This document shows, piece after piece, positions 20,887 to 28,352 of a DNA stretch of 64,000 bases. Origin of the DNA: Novosphingobium naphthalenivorans NBRC 102051. Its GTDB lineage: Bacteria > Pseudomonadota > Alphaproteobacteria > Sphingomonadales > Sphingomonadaceae. A model generated the notes under the pieces. The model had not been told where the DNA came from. It worked only from the letters and a program-made list of their open reading frames with translations, and made no database searches. A program made the translations under genes and the position numbers. Where the stretch lies: positions 1-64,000 of the forward strand of contig NZ_BCTX01000010.1 in the NCBI RefSeq assembly GCF_001590985.1, given 5' to 3'. The number at the start of each line of letters is the position of its first letter. The first letter of the stretch is position 1.

Positions 20887-20921
20887 AAAGGCCGGCCCCG
20901 GACGATCCGGACCCGGCCTTT
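20887..20921 (-). terminator. probable terminator of glpX
   Basis: On the minus strand an inverted repeat AAAGGCCGG...CCGGCCTTT with one mismatch and one G-U pair, followed by GCTTTGCCC. It lies 23 bases after the glpX stop. Confidence 0.6.
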
Positions 20922-20943
20922 GTGAAAATCTGCATGTGACCGG

Positions 20944-21927
20944 TCAGACGATGCGGTGCTCGCCCTTGATCCAGCGCACGGTGCCCGAGCTGGCGCGCAT
21001 GACGACGCTCTCGGTCGTCATCTTGCCGCCCTTGAGGTGCTTGACGCCATCGAGCAGCGAGCCGCTGGTCACGCCGGTGGCGGCAAAGATGCAGTCACCC
21101 TTGGCGAGTTCCTCCAGCTTGTAGATCTTGTTCAGATCCGTGATGCCCCACTTGCGCGCGCGGGCGCGTTCGTCGTCGTTGCGGAACAGCAGACGGCCGT
21201 TGAACTGGCCGCCCACGCAGCGCAGCGCAGCCGCCGCGAGCACGCCCTCGGGCGCGCCGCCGGAGCCCATGTACATGTCGATCGTCGTGTTCTCGTCGGT
21301 CACGGCGATCACACCGGCAACGTCACCGTCGCCGATCAGCACGACGCCGCAGCCCAGATCGCGCAGTTCGGCGATCAGCGCCTCGTGACGCGGACGGTCG
21401 AGGACGCAGACGATGATCTCTTCCGGCTTCACGCCCTTGGCCGCAGCCACGGCCTTGACGTTCTCGGTCGGGGTCTTGTCGAGGTCGATCACGCCTTCCG
21501 GGTAGCCAGGGCCGACCGCGATCTTGTCCATGTAGACGTCGGGCGCATTGAGCAGGCCGCCTTCTTCGGCAGCCGCCAGCACGGCCAGCGCATTCGGACC
21601 GGCCTTGGCCGTGATCGTGGTGCCTTCCAGCGGGTCGAGCGCGATATCGATCTTCGGCCCCTTGCCCGGCGCGCCGCCGACCTTCTCGCCAATGAAGAGC
21701 ATCGGCGCTTCGTCGCGCTCACCCTCACCGATGACGACAGTACCGTCGATGTAGAGTTCGTCAAAAGCCTTGCGCATGGCTTCGACAGCGGCATGATCAG
21801 CAGCCTTCTCGTCCCCTCGGCCGACCAGGCTGGAAGCAGCAATGGCAGCTGCTTCGGTAACCCGAACCATTTCGAGAACCAGAACGCGATCAAGGACTTT
21901 ACTTGCGGGAGTCGACTTTTCGGGCAT
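20944..21927 (-). CDS. glpX: class II fructose-1,6-bisphosphatase
   Basis: 327 residues, lithium-sensitive GlpX-type phosphatase for gluconeogenesis. Diagnostic motifs: GTVVIGEGERDEAPML, the metal site DIALDPLEGTT, and GDGDVAGVIA. ATG at 21927 is chosen because CGGAG sits about 5 bases upstream; the GTG at 21933 is too close to it. It diverges from the small secreted-protein gene at 21988. Confidence 0.95.
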   Translation of the reverse strand: MPEKSTPASKVLDRVLVLEMVRVTEAAAIAASSLVGRGDEKAADHAAVEAMRKAFDELYIDGTVVIGEGERDEAPMLFIGEKVGGAPGKGPKIDIALDPLEGTTITAKAGPNALAVLAAAEEGGLLNAPDVYMDKIAVGPGYPEGVIDLDKTPTENVKAVAAAKGVKPEEIIVCVLDRPRHEALIAELRDLGCGVVLIGDGDVAGVIAVTDENTTIDMYMGSGGAPEGVLAAAALRCVGGQFNGRLLFRNDDERARARKWGITDLNKIYKLEELAKGDCIFAATGVTSGSLLDGVKHLKGGKMTTESVVMRASSGTVRWIKGEHRIV

Positions 21928-21987
21928 GTTCACTCCGGATTAATCCTGGGAGGCAAGGTCTGGCCCGCTTAGACAGAGGAATTGGAA

Positions 21988-22485
21988 TTGTCGAGAAGCT
22001 GGAAAGTCCTTTTCGCACTTGCCGCAATGGGTCCTGCCCCGGCGTTGGCCCAGACAGCGGCCCAAACAGCGGCCCAAACAGCGGCCCAAACGACGAATGA
22101 GCCGAGCGAGGAGGACCGCGCCATTGCCGAAAAGATGCTGGGAATAGGCGGGCGGATCACGCCCGACAGGTCCCGCAACCATTGCCTGCGCACGATCAAG
22201 CAGGGCGAAATCACGGTCTGCGCGCCTGACGAGGATGAATTCCGCGTCAAGTCGAGCGCGGATCTCGATCCCGATTCCGCAGCAGCGCTGAACGACGGCC
22301 GGCTGCATACGCCGGATGTCGCGGGCGGCGGCATCTTCAAGGGCAAGTCGACGATGAGCGGAATGTGCATGATTCCGCCCTGTCCGCCCGAACAGCCCTA
22401 TCTGATCGACTTGTCCTCAATCCCGGAAGCCCCCGCCGGATCGGACGCGGACAAGATCGCAAAAGGCGAAATGCGCGCGCCCTGA
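21988..22485 (+). CDS. secreted hypothetical protein with QTAA repeats
   Basis: 165 residues. A signal peptide (residues 1-21, ending APALA) is followed by three QTAA units encoded by a 12-base tandem repeat at 22051-22086. The mature part has a central NHCLRTIKQGEITVCAPDED segment and a CMIPPCPPEQPY motif, giving four cysteines that could form disulfides in the periplasm. I do not recognise the family. The start is TTG at 21988 with AGGA 7 bases upstream. It converges on hom. Confidence 0.75.
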   Translation: MSRSWKVLFALAAMGPAPALAQTAAQTAAQTAAQTTNEPSEEDRAIAEKMLGIGGRITPDRSRNHCLRTIKQGEITVCAPDEDEFRVKSSADLDPDSAAALNDGRLHTPDVAGGGIFKGKSTMSGMCMIPPCPPEQPYLIDLSSIPEAPAGSDADKIAKGEMRAP

Positions 22486-22521
22486 GGCCGCCTGCGGCGG
22501 CTTCCGGGCGCGTGCAGGACC

Positions 22522-23829
22522 TCAGTCGCCGATGATCTGCATCACCAGCGGCTGCGCCGTCAGGCTGTCCGACCCCTCGAGGATCCGCATGGCCTCGCTC
22601 ACCGCGCTCTCGGGCACCTCGTGGGTCACGAGGGCCAGGATCACCTCGCCATCATCGTCCGGGTCGCCCTTCTGGATCAGGCTTTCGATCGAGACACCGG
22701 CGTCGCGCATCGCCGCCGTGATATCGGCCAGCACGCCGGGGCGGTCGGGCACCGTGAAGCGGATATAGGACCGGCCGAGGCGATGGCCGGTCGGCGCCGG
22801 CTCCATCGCTTCCAGATCGCCGGCCGGCATCGAGAACGCCGCCCCCTTTTCGCCGCGGGCAATGTCGATGATGTCGGCAACCACGGCGCTGGCGGTCGGG
22901 CCGTCGCCGGCACCGGCACCCTGAAACAGCAGGCGGCCCATGAAATTGCCCTCGGCAACGACGGCATTGGTCGCACCATCGACATGGGCCAGCGGATGAT
23001 CGAACGGCACCAGATGCGGGCGCACGCGCTGGAACAGGCGCGGCTCGCCTTCGCTGCGGTCGATTTCGGCAGTGCCGATCAGGCGGATCACATAGCCCAG
23101 CGCACGCGCCTGCTCGATATCCGCCGCCTTGACCCGCGAGATGCCCATCGTCTCGACCGCATCGAACCGAAGCCGCGCCCCGAAAGCGATGGAGGCCAGG
23201 ATCGCGAGCTTGTGCGCCGCATCGATGCCTTCGATGTCGAACGTGGGATCGGCCTCGGCATAGCCCAGACGCTGGGCATCGGCGAGCACGTCGCCAAAGT
23301 CCGCGCCCGTGTCCTCCATGGTCGAGAGGATGTAATTGCACGTCCCGTTCAGGATGCCATAGACCCGGTCTATGGCATTGGCGGCCGCACCTTCGCTCAG
23401 CCCCTTGATGACGGGAATGCCGCCAGCCACCGCCGCCTCGAACTTGAGCGGAACCCCGGCCTGCTCCGCACCGGCGGCCAGTTCCAGGCCATGGTGGGCG
23501 ATCATCGCCTTGTTGGCGGTGACAAGGCCCTTGCCGTGCTTGATCGCCCCGCGGGCCAGAGTCAGCGCCGGGCCGTCCGAGCCGCCGACGAGTTCCACCA
23601 CGACATCGACATCGCTGCGCGCAGCGATCGCCGACGGATCGTCTTCCCAGGCATAGGGAGACAGATCGACACCGCGGTCCTTGCTCCGATCCCGCGCGCT
23701 CACGGCCGTAATGCGGATGGGACGCCCGGCACGCCGCGCGATCAGTTCGGCATTCGTCTCGATGAGACGGACGACGCCGGTTCCGACAGTTCCCAGACCT
23801 GCAAGTGCGATTTTGAGCGGTTCAACCAT
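22522..23829 (-). CDS. hom: homoserine dehydrogenase
   Basis: 435 residues, reduces aspartate semialdehyde to homoserine for threonine and methionine synthesis. NAD(P)-binding ALAGLGTVGTGVV at 8-20, the VTANKAMIA segment, and the catalytic FEAAVAGGIPVI / GILNGTCNYILSTM region. A C-terminal ACT domain (RSYIRFTVPDRPGVLADIT) suggests feedback control by threonine. It is a stand-alone enzyme, not fused to aspartokinase. Confidence 0.96.
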   Translation of the reverse strand: MVEPLKIALAGLGTVGTGVVRLIETNAELIARRAGRPIRITAVSARDRSKDRGVDLSPYAWEDDPSAIAARSDVDVVVELVGGSDGPALTLARGAIKHGKGLVTANKAMIAHHGLELAAGAEQAGVPLKFEAAVAGGIPVIKGLSEGAAANAIDRVYGILNGTCNYILSTMEDTGADFGDVLADAQRLGYAEADPTFDIEGIDAAHKLAILASIAFGARLRFDAVETMGISRVKAADIEQARALGYVIRLIGTAEIDRSEGEPRLFQRVRPHLVPFDHPLAHVDGATNAVVAEGNFMGRLLFQGAGAGDGPTASAVVADIIDIARGEKGAAFSMPAGDLEAMEPAPTGHRLGRSYIRFTVPDRPGVLADITAAMRDAGVSIESLIQKGDPDDDGEVILALVTHEVPESAVSEAMRILEGSDSLTAQPLVMQIIGD

Positions 23830-23950
23830 AATGCTCCCTTTCGGGAGCGCGCCCTAGGGCAGGCACAGGCGAATTTCCAGCACCTTCGCACCACCTGCCC
23901 ACACTGCCCATCCACACTGGCCGCCCACACCGGCCGCGCTGGACAAACCG

Positions 23951-24796
23951 TCAGGACAGATTGCGCCGGCACACGCCCAGTTCACCCAGAACCGTGCGGT
24001 AATCCGCTTCCGCCTGCTGCTTCGCGGCGAAGCCTTCTGACACATTCGCACCGGGCGGCGGCACGTTGGGCAGGAAGCAGGCCAGGCGATACCAGGCCAG
24101 AGTGTCCGGCTGCGGAGGATGCCCCAGATCGGCCACCAACTCCGAGAACGACACCCCCCAGACCGGCGGGCCATTGCCGTCGTGGCGCACGGTGATCGAG
24201 GCCGCCGACCCGTTTTCGGTCTTGAGGAAGATCTGGGTCTCGCCCTGGCCTGCCAGATTTCCGGGCGCATAGAACAGCTCGCGCACCCCTGTCACTTTCG
24301 CCGGCGCGTCGGGCGAAACCAGCGATTTGAGAATGGCGCGCAGCCGCGCCTCGCCGGCAGCGGTACGCTGCCATTGCGCGGTCCGCGTGACCAGTTGCAG
24401 TTCGCCGGGCCGTCCGGGAACCGCCCGGGCGAACAGGAAAACCCTCTGTTTCTTGAGCTTCGGCGGCTTTCCGCGCGCGTCCAGCGGCAAATCCACAAGA
24501 TATTTGACCGATTCGCCCAGCGGCGCGCGTCCCGTCAGCAGCGCCAGCGTCTTGGCCTCGATGTAGAAGCGGCCGTAGCCCGGCTGCCGTCCGGGCGCTC
24601 TTGCATCTTCCACGCGCACCATCTTCGCCACTTCGACGAGCACCACCAATCCGGCCGAATCGGAAAGATCGGCAATGTCTGCAAAAGTGGGCTCTACCCC
24701 CGTCGGCGCGTCAACCTGCGCCAGCGCCGGAACCGCCGAAATCGCCAGCATCGCGCCGCCCAGAGCCGCCCAGAGGTGTTTCGATTTCACTGCCAT
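23951..24796 (-). CDS. exported hypothetical protein
   Basis: 281 residues with a signal peptide (residues 1-26, ending VPALA). The mature protein is about 255 residues, soluble and periplasmic by prediction. It has no motif I can tie to a function; a LPLDARGKPPKLKKQRVFLF segment and a C-terminal pair of cysteines (LACFLPN, LGVCRRNLS) stand out. It looks like a conserved sphingomonad protein. ATG at 24796 has GGAG 10 bases upstream. A good -35/-10 pair lies 30 bases further upstream. Confidence 0.7.
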   Translation of the reverse strand: MAVKSKHLWAALGGAMLAISAVPALAQVDAPTGVEPTFADIADLSDSAGLVVLVEVAKMVRVEDARAPGRQPGYGRFYIEAKTLALLTGRAPLGESVKYLVDLPLDARGKPPKLKKQRVFLFARAVPGRPGELQLVTRTAQWQRTAAGEARLRAILKSLVSPDAPAKVTGVRELFYAPGNLAGQGETQIFLKTENGSAASITVRHDGNGPPVWGVSFSELVADLGHPPQPDTLAWYRLACFLPNVPPPGANVSEGFAAKQQAEADYRTVLGELGVCRRNLS

Positions 24797-24825
24797 CGAT
24801 GACAATCTCCGTGGAAATGCCGCAT

Positions 24826-24854
24826 GTTATAATCACGAGCTGAGACAGGCTCAA
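24826..24854 (-). promoter_or_regulatory. sigma-70 type promoter for the exported protein gene
   Basis: Minus strand: TTGAGC, 17-base spacer, TATAAC. The -10 box ends 30 bases before the ATG at 24796. It lies in the 363-base gap 24797-25159 between two divergent genes; nothing else convincing is coded there. Confidence 0.5.
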
Positions 24855-25100
24855 AATTGTGCGTGCATAGCTTGGCGCGAACATCCCTGAATTGCGGGTT
24901 AACCCTTGAACCGCGGATAAGGCGTTGCGCAGGGGTGGCTTCACCGCTAAGGAAACTCGCGAAACGGGGCGAAAATACAAAAATGCTCCTCGGTCCGCTT
25001 GCCCGTCGCACGTTTACGGCTGGTGGACTGTCAGCCGTCAGGGTGGGTAATTTAGAGTTTCGTCATGGGCTCCGCTTCCGGGGGGAGACTATGGGCGCCC

Positions 25101-25128
25101 TTGGACTTGTCTGCTTTTTGGATATGTT
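25101..25128 (+). promoter_or_regulatory. possible promoter of the tonB operon
   Basis: TTGGAC, 16-base spacer, TATGTT, ending 32 bases before the tonB ATG. Spacing is acceptable but both boxes are imperfect. No clear Fur box was seen nearby. Confidence 0.35.
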
Positions 25129-25159
25129 CCGGGGCTTGGTAATGGAGTGAAGGGTCTGA

Positions 25160-25816
25160 ATGGCTTACGCTGACCAGCAAATGAGCGGTAATAAGATTAC
25201 CGCGCTTGTCATTGTCGCGCTGATCCATGTCTTCGTCGGCTACGCGCTCGTCACGGGCCTTGCCTATGAGGCGGCGAAGAAAGTGATCAGCAAAGTAACC
25301 ACGGTTGATATCAAGGAACCGGAGAAGCCCAAGGAGGAGCCCCCGCCGCCGCCTCCGAAGGAAGATACGCCGCCGCCGCCGATCGTGGCGCCGCCGCCGC
25401 CGATCAACATTGCCCCGGCCCCGCCGCCGGTGCAGACCGTGATCACTCCGCCGCCGCCGCCGCCGGTGGTCATCCAGACGGCTGCGCCGCCCCCGGCCCC
25501 GCCGCCTCCGGCGCCGTCAAAGGCCCGTGGCGCATCGCCCAAGGGCCAGGGCAGCTGGGCTGCACGCATCCAGGCGAACTACCCGACCCGCGCCGCTCGT
25601 GAAGAGCGTGAAGGCCGCGTCGGCGTGCGCGTCACGATCAATGCCGAAGGCCGCGTGGATTCCTGCTCGGTCACCAGTTCGAGCGGCAGCCCGGATCTGG
25701 ACGAGGCGGCTTGCGACGGCATGACCCGTTACGCTCGCTTCAACCCGGCCCTGGATGCCGCGGGCAATCCGACCGGCGGCTCCTATGCGACCGCGATCGT
25801 TTACAAGCTTAACTAA
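25160..25816 (+). CDS. tonB: TonB energy-transducing protein
   Basis: 218 residues. One N-terminal membrane helix (about 13-35), an acidic/proline-rich periplasmic spacer (about 50-120) with PEKPKEEPP and long proline runs, and a C-terminal TonB domain (about 130-218; YPTRAAREEREGRVGVRV) that contacts the TonB box of outer-membrane receptors. Carries proton-motive energy from ExbB-ExbD to TonB-dependent receptors, which are very numerous in sphingomonads. Leads the operon tonB-exbB-exbD-exbD. Confidence 0.94.
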   Translation: MAYADQQMSGNKITALVIVALIHVFVGYALVTGLAYEAAKKVISKVTTVDIKEPEKPKEEPPPPPPKEDTPPPPIVAPPPPINIAPAPPPVQTVITPPPPPPVVIQTAAPPPAPPPPAPSKARGASPKGQGSWAARIQANYPTRAAREEREGRVGVRVTINAEGRVDSCSVTSSSGSPDLDEAACDGMTRYARFNPALDAAGNPTGGSYATAIVYKLN

Positions 25817-25879
25817 TTGACGGCCCGGCCGGGCTGCTGCTCCCGGCCCATCCTGCATTCTTCTTGAGAGGTAAATCGC

Positions 25880-26647
25880 ATGCTTATCGTTGATATCCTT
25901 GCCGCTGCCGCTGAAGCTGCGCCGCAGAACAAATTCGGCTTCACCGAAGCGCTGAAGCAGGGCGGCTTCATTGCCTATGCCACTGTGATCATTCTGGGCA
26001 CCATGTCGTTCGGCTCGTTCTACATCCTGTTCACCAAGTGGTTCGAACAGTCGAAGATCATTCGCCAGTTCGGCGCTGTCCGCACTTCGTTCTGGAAGGC
26101 TCCGACCCTGAAGGAAGGCGCAGCCAAGCTCGAGAAGAACAGCGCATGGCGCCAGATCGTCGACGACGGCGTTAAGGCTGAAGAAGAAGCTCTGAAGCTC
26201 AAGGACCCGACCGAATCGCACGACTGGCTGCACGGCTCGCTGGCCCGTTCGGAAGCCTCGATCAACGCCCGCCTTGCTGGCGGCCTTCCGTTCCTTGCCA
26301 CCGTCGGCGCGACCTCGCCGTTCATCGGTCTGTTCGGTACCGTCGTCGGCATCTACCGCGCCCTGATCGCCATCGGCCTCGCCGGTTCGGCCTCGATCGA
26401 CAAGGTCGCCGGTCCGGTCGGTGAAGCTCTGATCATGACCGCTCTGGGTCTGCTCGTCGCCGTTCCCGCCGTTCTCGCCTACAACTACCTGCAGGCCCGC
26501 AACAAGCGCATCGCCGAGCTGCTGACCGGCTTCTCGACCGACGTGCTGGCCAACATTGCTTCGGGCGGCGCCGTCAAGCCCGCCATGGCCGCTGCTCCCG
26601 CCAAGGCTGCTCCTGCCAAGCCGGCTGCCGCTCCGGCCAAGTCGTAA
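25880..26647 (+). CDS. exbB: ExbB/TolQ/MotA-family proton channel protein
   Basis: 255 residues. Three membrane segments (about 30-50, 130-155, 180-205) with the family core GATSPFIGLFGTVVGIYRA and a GPVGEALIMTALGLLVAVPAVLAYN helix. A C-terminal Ala/Pro/Lys-rich tail of about 25 residues is an extension beyond the usual end. Forms the pentameric stator around ExbD. 63 bases after tonB. Confidence 0.94.
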   Translation: MLIVDILAAAAEAAPQNKFGFTEALKQGGFIAYATVIILGTMSFGSFYILFTKWFEQSKIIRQFGAVRTSFWKAPTLKEGAAKLEKNSAWRQIVDDGVKAEEEALKLKDPTESHDWLHGSLARSEASINARLAGGLPFLATVGATSPFIGLFGTVVGIYRALIAIGLAGSASIDKVAGPVGEALIMTALGLLVAVPAVLAYNYLQARNKRIAELLTGFSTDVLANIASGGAVKPAMAAAPAKAAPAKPAAAPAKS

Positions 26648-26767
26648 GGAGCACGGGTTCGCGGAACCGGGCCGTCCGGTTCCGCTTCCCGCGGGAGACA
26701 GGCGGCGGCACGGTGCATGCGCAATCCGCCGCCCGCCTCCAGGCAACGCAAGGATTAGGATAAGACT

Positions 26768-27301
26768 ATGGCGATATCCACGGGCGGAGGTGGTGCAGAC
26801 GCACCTATGTCCGACATCAACACGACGCCGCTCGTCGACGTCATGCTGGTGCTGCTGATCATCTTCCTCATCGCGGTCCCGGTCGCGATCCAGACGATCG
26901 AAAAGCTTCGCATCCCGGTCATCGTGGCCGTCGAATCGAAGGACAAGGTCGAAAACCTTCTTCTCACCGTCTCGACTACCGACGATGCAGGCCGCAGCGC
27001 TGGCGAACCTGGCTACCAGGGCGCGTCGCGCAACGGCGAATGCCGCATCTACCTCAACAACATCACGCCGGTCACTTCGGAAGAGCTGCGCGACAAGGCC
27101 TTCAAGCGTCTTGACGCGATCGTGAAGCGCGCGGGCGGTCCTGAGGCTCTCATGCAGAACCCGGACCAGATCCCGCAGGTTCACATCCGCGGTGACGTCA
27201 ATGCTCCCTGGCGGTGCATTGCCGGCGCGATCTACAACGTCCAGATTTCGGGCTACCCGACGGTTGGCTTCATCACCAACCCGATCGACCCGAACGCGTG
27301 A
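26768..27301 (+). CDS. exbD: ExbD biopolymer transport protein, long form
   Basis: 177 residues, longer than the usual ~140. One membrane helix with the proton-carrying Asp in NTTPLVDVMLVLLIIF (about 19-34). The periplasmic domain carries an insert of about 30 residues with two cysteines (GECRIYLN, APWRCIAG) not found in the other two ExbD copies here, which could form a disulfide. AGGA precedes the ATG. Confidence 0.93.
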   Translation: MAISTGGGGADAPMSDINTTPLVDVMLVLLIIFLIAVPVAIQTIEKLRIPVIVAVESKDKVENLLLTVSTTDDAGRSAGEPGYQGASRNGECRIYLNNITPVTSEELRDKAFKRLDAIVKRAGGPEALMQNPDQIPQVHIRGDVNAPWRCIAGAIYNVQISGYPTVGFITNPIDPNA

Positions 27302-27330
27302 CGTTTCGGCAGGAACAGGAGTAACTTTCC

Positions 27331-27765
27331 ATGGCAATGTCAGGCGGCAAGGACGATGGCGCGCCGATGATGGAGATGAACACGACGCCGTTGATCGACG
27401 TCATGCTCTGCCTCCTCATCATGTTCATCATGTCCATCCCGGTTGCGACCCACTCGATCGATATCGACCTGCCGGTTGCGACCCCTCCGACGGACACCCC
27501 TCCGCCGATCGATCCGGTGAAGAACAAGGTGGTCCTCACGGTCAACAACGAGATCATGTGGAACGGCACTCAGATCGATGGCCAGCGCCTGCTGACCACG
27601 CTTGAGGCGACCACCCACATGGACCCCGAGCCGGAACTGCAGTTCCAGCCCGAGCCCAATGCCAGCTATGACCTGTCGGCTCAGGTGCTGCAGATCATCA
27701 AGGCCTCGGCCGTGACCAAGTTCGGTTTCGTCGGCAACGAGCAGTTCTCGGAATTCGGCAAGTAA
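27331..27765 (+). CDS. exbD: ExbD biopolymer transport protein
   Basis: 144 residues, standard ExbD: short cytoplasmic tail, single helix NTTPLIDVMLCLLIMFIMSI with the conserved Asp, and a periplasmic domain ending FGFVGNEQFSEFGK. Starts 29 bases after the long ExbD and is followed by a strong terminator that ends the operon. Confidence 0.93.
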   Translation: MAMSGGKDDGAPMMEMNTTPLIDVMLCLLIMFIMSIPVATHSIDIDLPVATPPTDTPPPIDPVKNKVVLTVNNEIMWNGTQIDGQRLLTTLEATTHMDPEPELQFQPEPNASYDLSAQVLQIIKASAVTKFGFVGNEQFSEFGK

Positions 27766-27802
27766 GCCGGAAACCAACCGGGTCCTTCGCGGATCCCACG
27801 AA

Positions 27803-27828
27803 GGGGCGGAGCAATCCGCCCCTTTTTT
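27803..27828 (+). terminator. Rho-independent terminator of tonB-exbB-exbD-exbD
   Basis: Perfect 8-bp stem GGGGCGGA / TCCGCCCC with GCAA loop, then TTTTTT. 37 bases after the second exbD stop. Confidence 0.92.
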
Positions 27829-27887
27829 GTTGCGCGGATACCGGGTAACGTGCCTCCCGGCGCGGAGCAGTCAGAAAGGACATGCTC

Positions 27888-28316
27888 ATGACGTCTGCCG
27901 TGCGCGCCATATCCCAGGATCCCATCGCCGCCATCAACACGACGCCGCTGATCGACGTCATGCTGGTCCTGCTCATCATGTTCGTGATCACGATCCCCGC
28001 TGCCACCAACAGCGTCGATATCGACCTGCCCGGCAAAAGCGCCGTGCCGCCCGTCATACCGGACACCATCAAGAACAAAATCACGCTGACGGGCCAGGGC
28101 ACGATCCTCTGGAACGGCACGCCCGTGACGTCACCGCAGCTATCCGCGCTGCTGCGCCAGACCGCGCGGATGCCGGTGGAGCCCGAGCTTCAATTCGAAC
28201 CCGCCGCCGATGCCGCCTACGATCGGACCCTGAACGTGGTCGATACGATCAAGACCTCGGGCGTCACCCGTTTCGGTTTCGTCGGCAACGAACGCCACCG
28301 CGCGTTCGGGAAATAG
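27888..28316 (+). CDS. exbD: third ExbD-family protein
   Basis: 142 residues, closely similar to the preceding ExbD: NTTPLIDVMLVLLIMFVITI helix and a C-terminal FGFVGNERHRAFGK. It lies beyond the operon terminator, so it is a separate unit or read-through product. Two ATGs are in frame; the second (27888) has AAGGA 7 bases upstream and is preferred over 27882. It looks like a tandem duplication that has diverged. Confidence 0.9.
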   Translation: MTSAVRAISQDPIAAINTTPLIDVMLVLLIMFVITIPAATNSVDIDLPGKSAVPPVIPDTIKNKITLTGQGTILWNGTPVTSPQLSALLRQTARMPVEPELQFEPAADAAYDRTLNVVDTIKTSGVTRFGFVGNERHRAFGK

Positions 28317-28328
28317 GTCCGGCTTCTG

Positions 28329-28352
28329 TCCCCGGTGCGCACGCACCGGGGA
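28329..28352. terminator. hairpin between convergent exbD and helicase genes
   Basis: Perfect 11-bp inverted repeat around TCCCCGGTGCG with a 2-base centre, immediately beside the helicase stop codon. No T-tract on either strand, so terminator function is only likely. Confidence 0.4.

Noticed and set aside
22487-22501. GCCGCC/GGCGGC hairpin between the QTAA protein gene and hom
   Set aside because: Only a 6-bp stem with no U-tract; common by chance at this GC content.
24857-25150. 97-codon frame before tonB
   Set aside because: No ribosome site, signal, or recognisable composition; the region carries the divergent promoters.
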